DNA from: Paraclostridium ghonii | Lineage (GTDB): Bacteria; Bacillota; Clostridia; Peptostreptococcales; Peptostreptococcaceae | DNA length: 6,045 nt | Assembly: GCF_023653455.1 (NCBI RefSeq) | Contig: NZ_JAKEDR010000189.1 | Coordinates: 1-6,045 of the forward strand | Direction of reading: 5' to 3' | Shown: piece after piece, positions 5,285 to 6,045 of the stretch | Layout of the letters: each line of letters opens with the position of its first letter | Position numbering within the stretch: the stretch's first letter is position 1 | The notes under the pieces: generated by a model | Told to the model about the DNA's origin: nothing | What the model saw: the letters and a program-made list of their open reading frames with translations, nothing else | Database searches by the model: none | Program-made: the position numbers and the translations under genes

Positions 5285-6045
5285 TTAATCTACAGATTTT
5301 AGAGATTCAACCATCTTAATTTTTTTGAGCTTAAAATACATACAAAGATTTACTAAGCTTGCAAATACAAATGTAAGCATACCAGATAATATAAAACTTA
5401 TAGTTTTTATTTCTCTTCCAAACATAACAAATTCAAGTTCTGCCGTAGTCATTATAAACCTATGTAAGAAGACCCCTAAAAACAATCCTATAATTGTTCC
5501 TATTATAGTTAAAATTATGTTTTCTCTAAACACGTATGAAGATACTTCGTTATCATAAAAACCTAAAACTTTTATTGTTGCTATTTCTCTTATTCTTTCG
5601 CTTATATTAACATTTGTAAGATTATATAAAACTATAAAGGCTAAAGCCCCTGCAGATACTATTATAAGTGCAACTACACTATTTAAATTAGTGATCATAT
5701 CAGAAAAAGAACTCTTTGCACTTGTGTTAAAGGTAGCTGAATTTATATTAGGTAGATTCATCATATCCTTACCTAACTTCTCCTGAGAAATACTATCTTT
5801 AGTATTAATTAAAACTTCATTAAATCTAACTTCTTCATTAAACATATTTTCATATACTTGAGGCGTCATATATATGTAATGTCCTACATAGTTTTCTACT
5901 ATTCCTGAAACTTTCACATTAAACTCTTTATTATCCTCATTTTTTAATATTATTGAATCTCCTTCTTTAACTTTCAATAATTTTGCTAATTTTTCACTCA
6001 TTAAGACTCCGCTATTATTTAAAGTATACTTTTTATTACTTACCC
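5285..6045 (-). CDS. FtsX-type ABC transporter permease, C-terminal part (5' end outside the window)
   Basis: Carboxy-terminal part (252 complete codons) of an ABC transporter permease of the FtsX/MacB type, involved in lipid, peptide or envelope-related transport or signalling; the substrate is not determinable. The frame continues without a stop to the right edge, reading NNSGVLMSEKLAKLL across the ATG at 6001, so that ATG is an internal methionine. The order is typical: an extracytoplasmic domain (SEKLAKLLKVKEGDSI and the segment after it), then a membrane helix at about 108-128 counted from that methionine, the cytoplasmic NVNISERIREIATIKVLGF (130-148), and two more helices at about 160-182 and 200-223, ending in a short basic tail. 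This is the final FtsX domain with three of its helices. A large two-domain permease is likely but the rest is not visible. The matching ATPase gene would be expected outside the window. Confidence 0.9.
   Translation of the reverse strand, partial: VSNKKYTLNNSGVLMSEKLAKLLKVKEGDSIILKNEDNKEFNVKVSGIVENYVGHYIYMTPQVYENMFNEEVRFNEVLINTKDSISQEKLGKDMMNLPNINSATFNTSAKSSFSDMITNLNSVVALIIVSAGALAFIVLYNLTNVNISERIREIATIKVLGFYDNEVSSYVFRENIILTIIGTIIGLFLGVFLHRFIMTTAELEFVMFGREIKTISFILSGMLTFVFASLVNLCMYFKLKKIKMVESLKSVD

Noticed and set aside
5325..5558. 77-codon + strand open frame within the ABC permease gene
   Set aside because: Antisense shadow of the conserved FtsX domain.
5999..6001. ATG at 6001 as the true start of the ABC permease
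   Set aside because: The frame stays open to the window edge with family-like sequence (NNSGVL) before it, and there is no ribosome site in front of it.

Overview
The window is strongly AT-rich DNA with tight gene packing, purine-rich Shine-Dalgarno sequences and simple hairpin terminators. Together with the gene content (XdhC and YqeB of the selenium-dependent molybdenum hydroxylase system, an SfsA beginning MIYENI, and a two-gene COG0701 permease), this points to an anaerobic low-GC Firmicute of class Clostridia. The genus cannot be fixed from the sequence alone.

Layout from left to right: (1) a 1-acylglycerol-3-phosphate acyltransferase (PlsC family) on the + strand, ending at about 798. 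(2) A leftward operon, yqeB (3296-2484), xdhC (2483-1683) and a degenerate moaA-like gene (1655-816), whose end meets plsC in a perfect 22-bp-stem palindrome that contains both stop codons. (3) A 235-bp divergent intergenic region (3297-3531) with candidate promoters on both strands, a perfect 29-bp palindrome and a second small inverted repeat. (4) A rightward pair of overlapping small membrane-protein genes (3532-4011 and 4008-4538) that look like the two halves of a COG0701/ArsP_1-type permease. (5) A bidirectional terminator at 4520-4564. (6) Leftward sfsA (5265-4570), preceded by the 3' part of a large FtsX-type ABC transporter permease gene that runs off the right edge.

How the genes work together: XdhC proteins bind and protect molybdenum cofactor and are needed to deliver it to molybdenum hydroxylases. 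YqeB belongs to the accessory set found with selenium-dependent members of that family. The third gene of the operon is the most unusual item. It aligns along its length with GTP 3',8-cyclase (MoaA) but has lost the N-terminal radical-SAM cysteine motif and the arginines that bind GTP. It keeps the exact C-terminal CX2CX13C cluster motif and has gained a fourth nearby cysteine. It is therefore unlikely to be a radical SAM enzyme and may be a repurposed Fe-S or cofactor-handling protein. No hydroxylase structural gene is in the window, and the divergent permease is the only candidate transport partner. No tRNA, rRNA, CRISPR array, insertion sequence or riboswitch was recognised.
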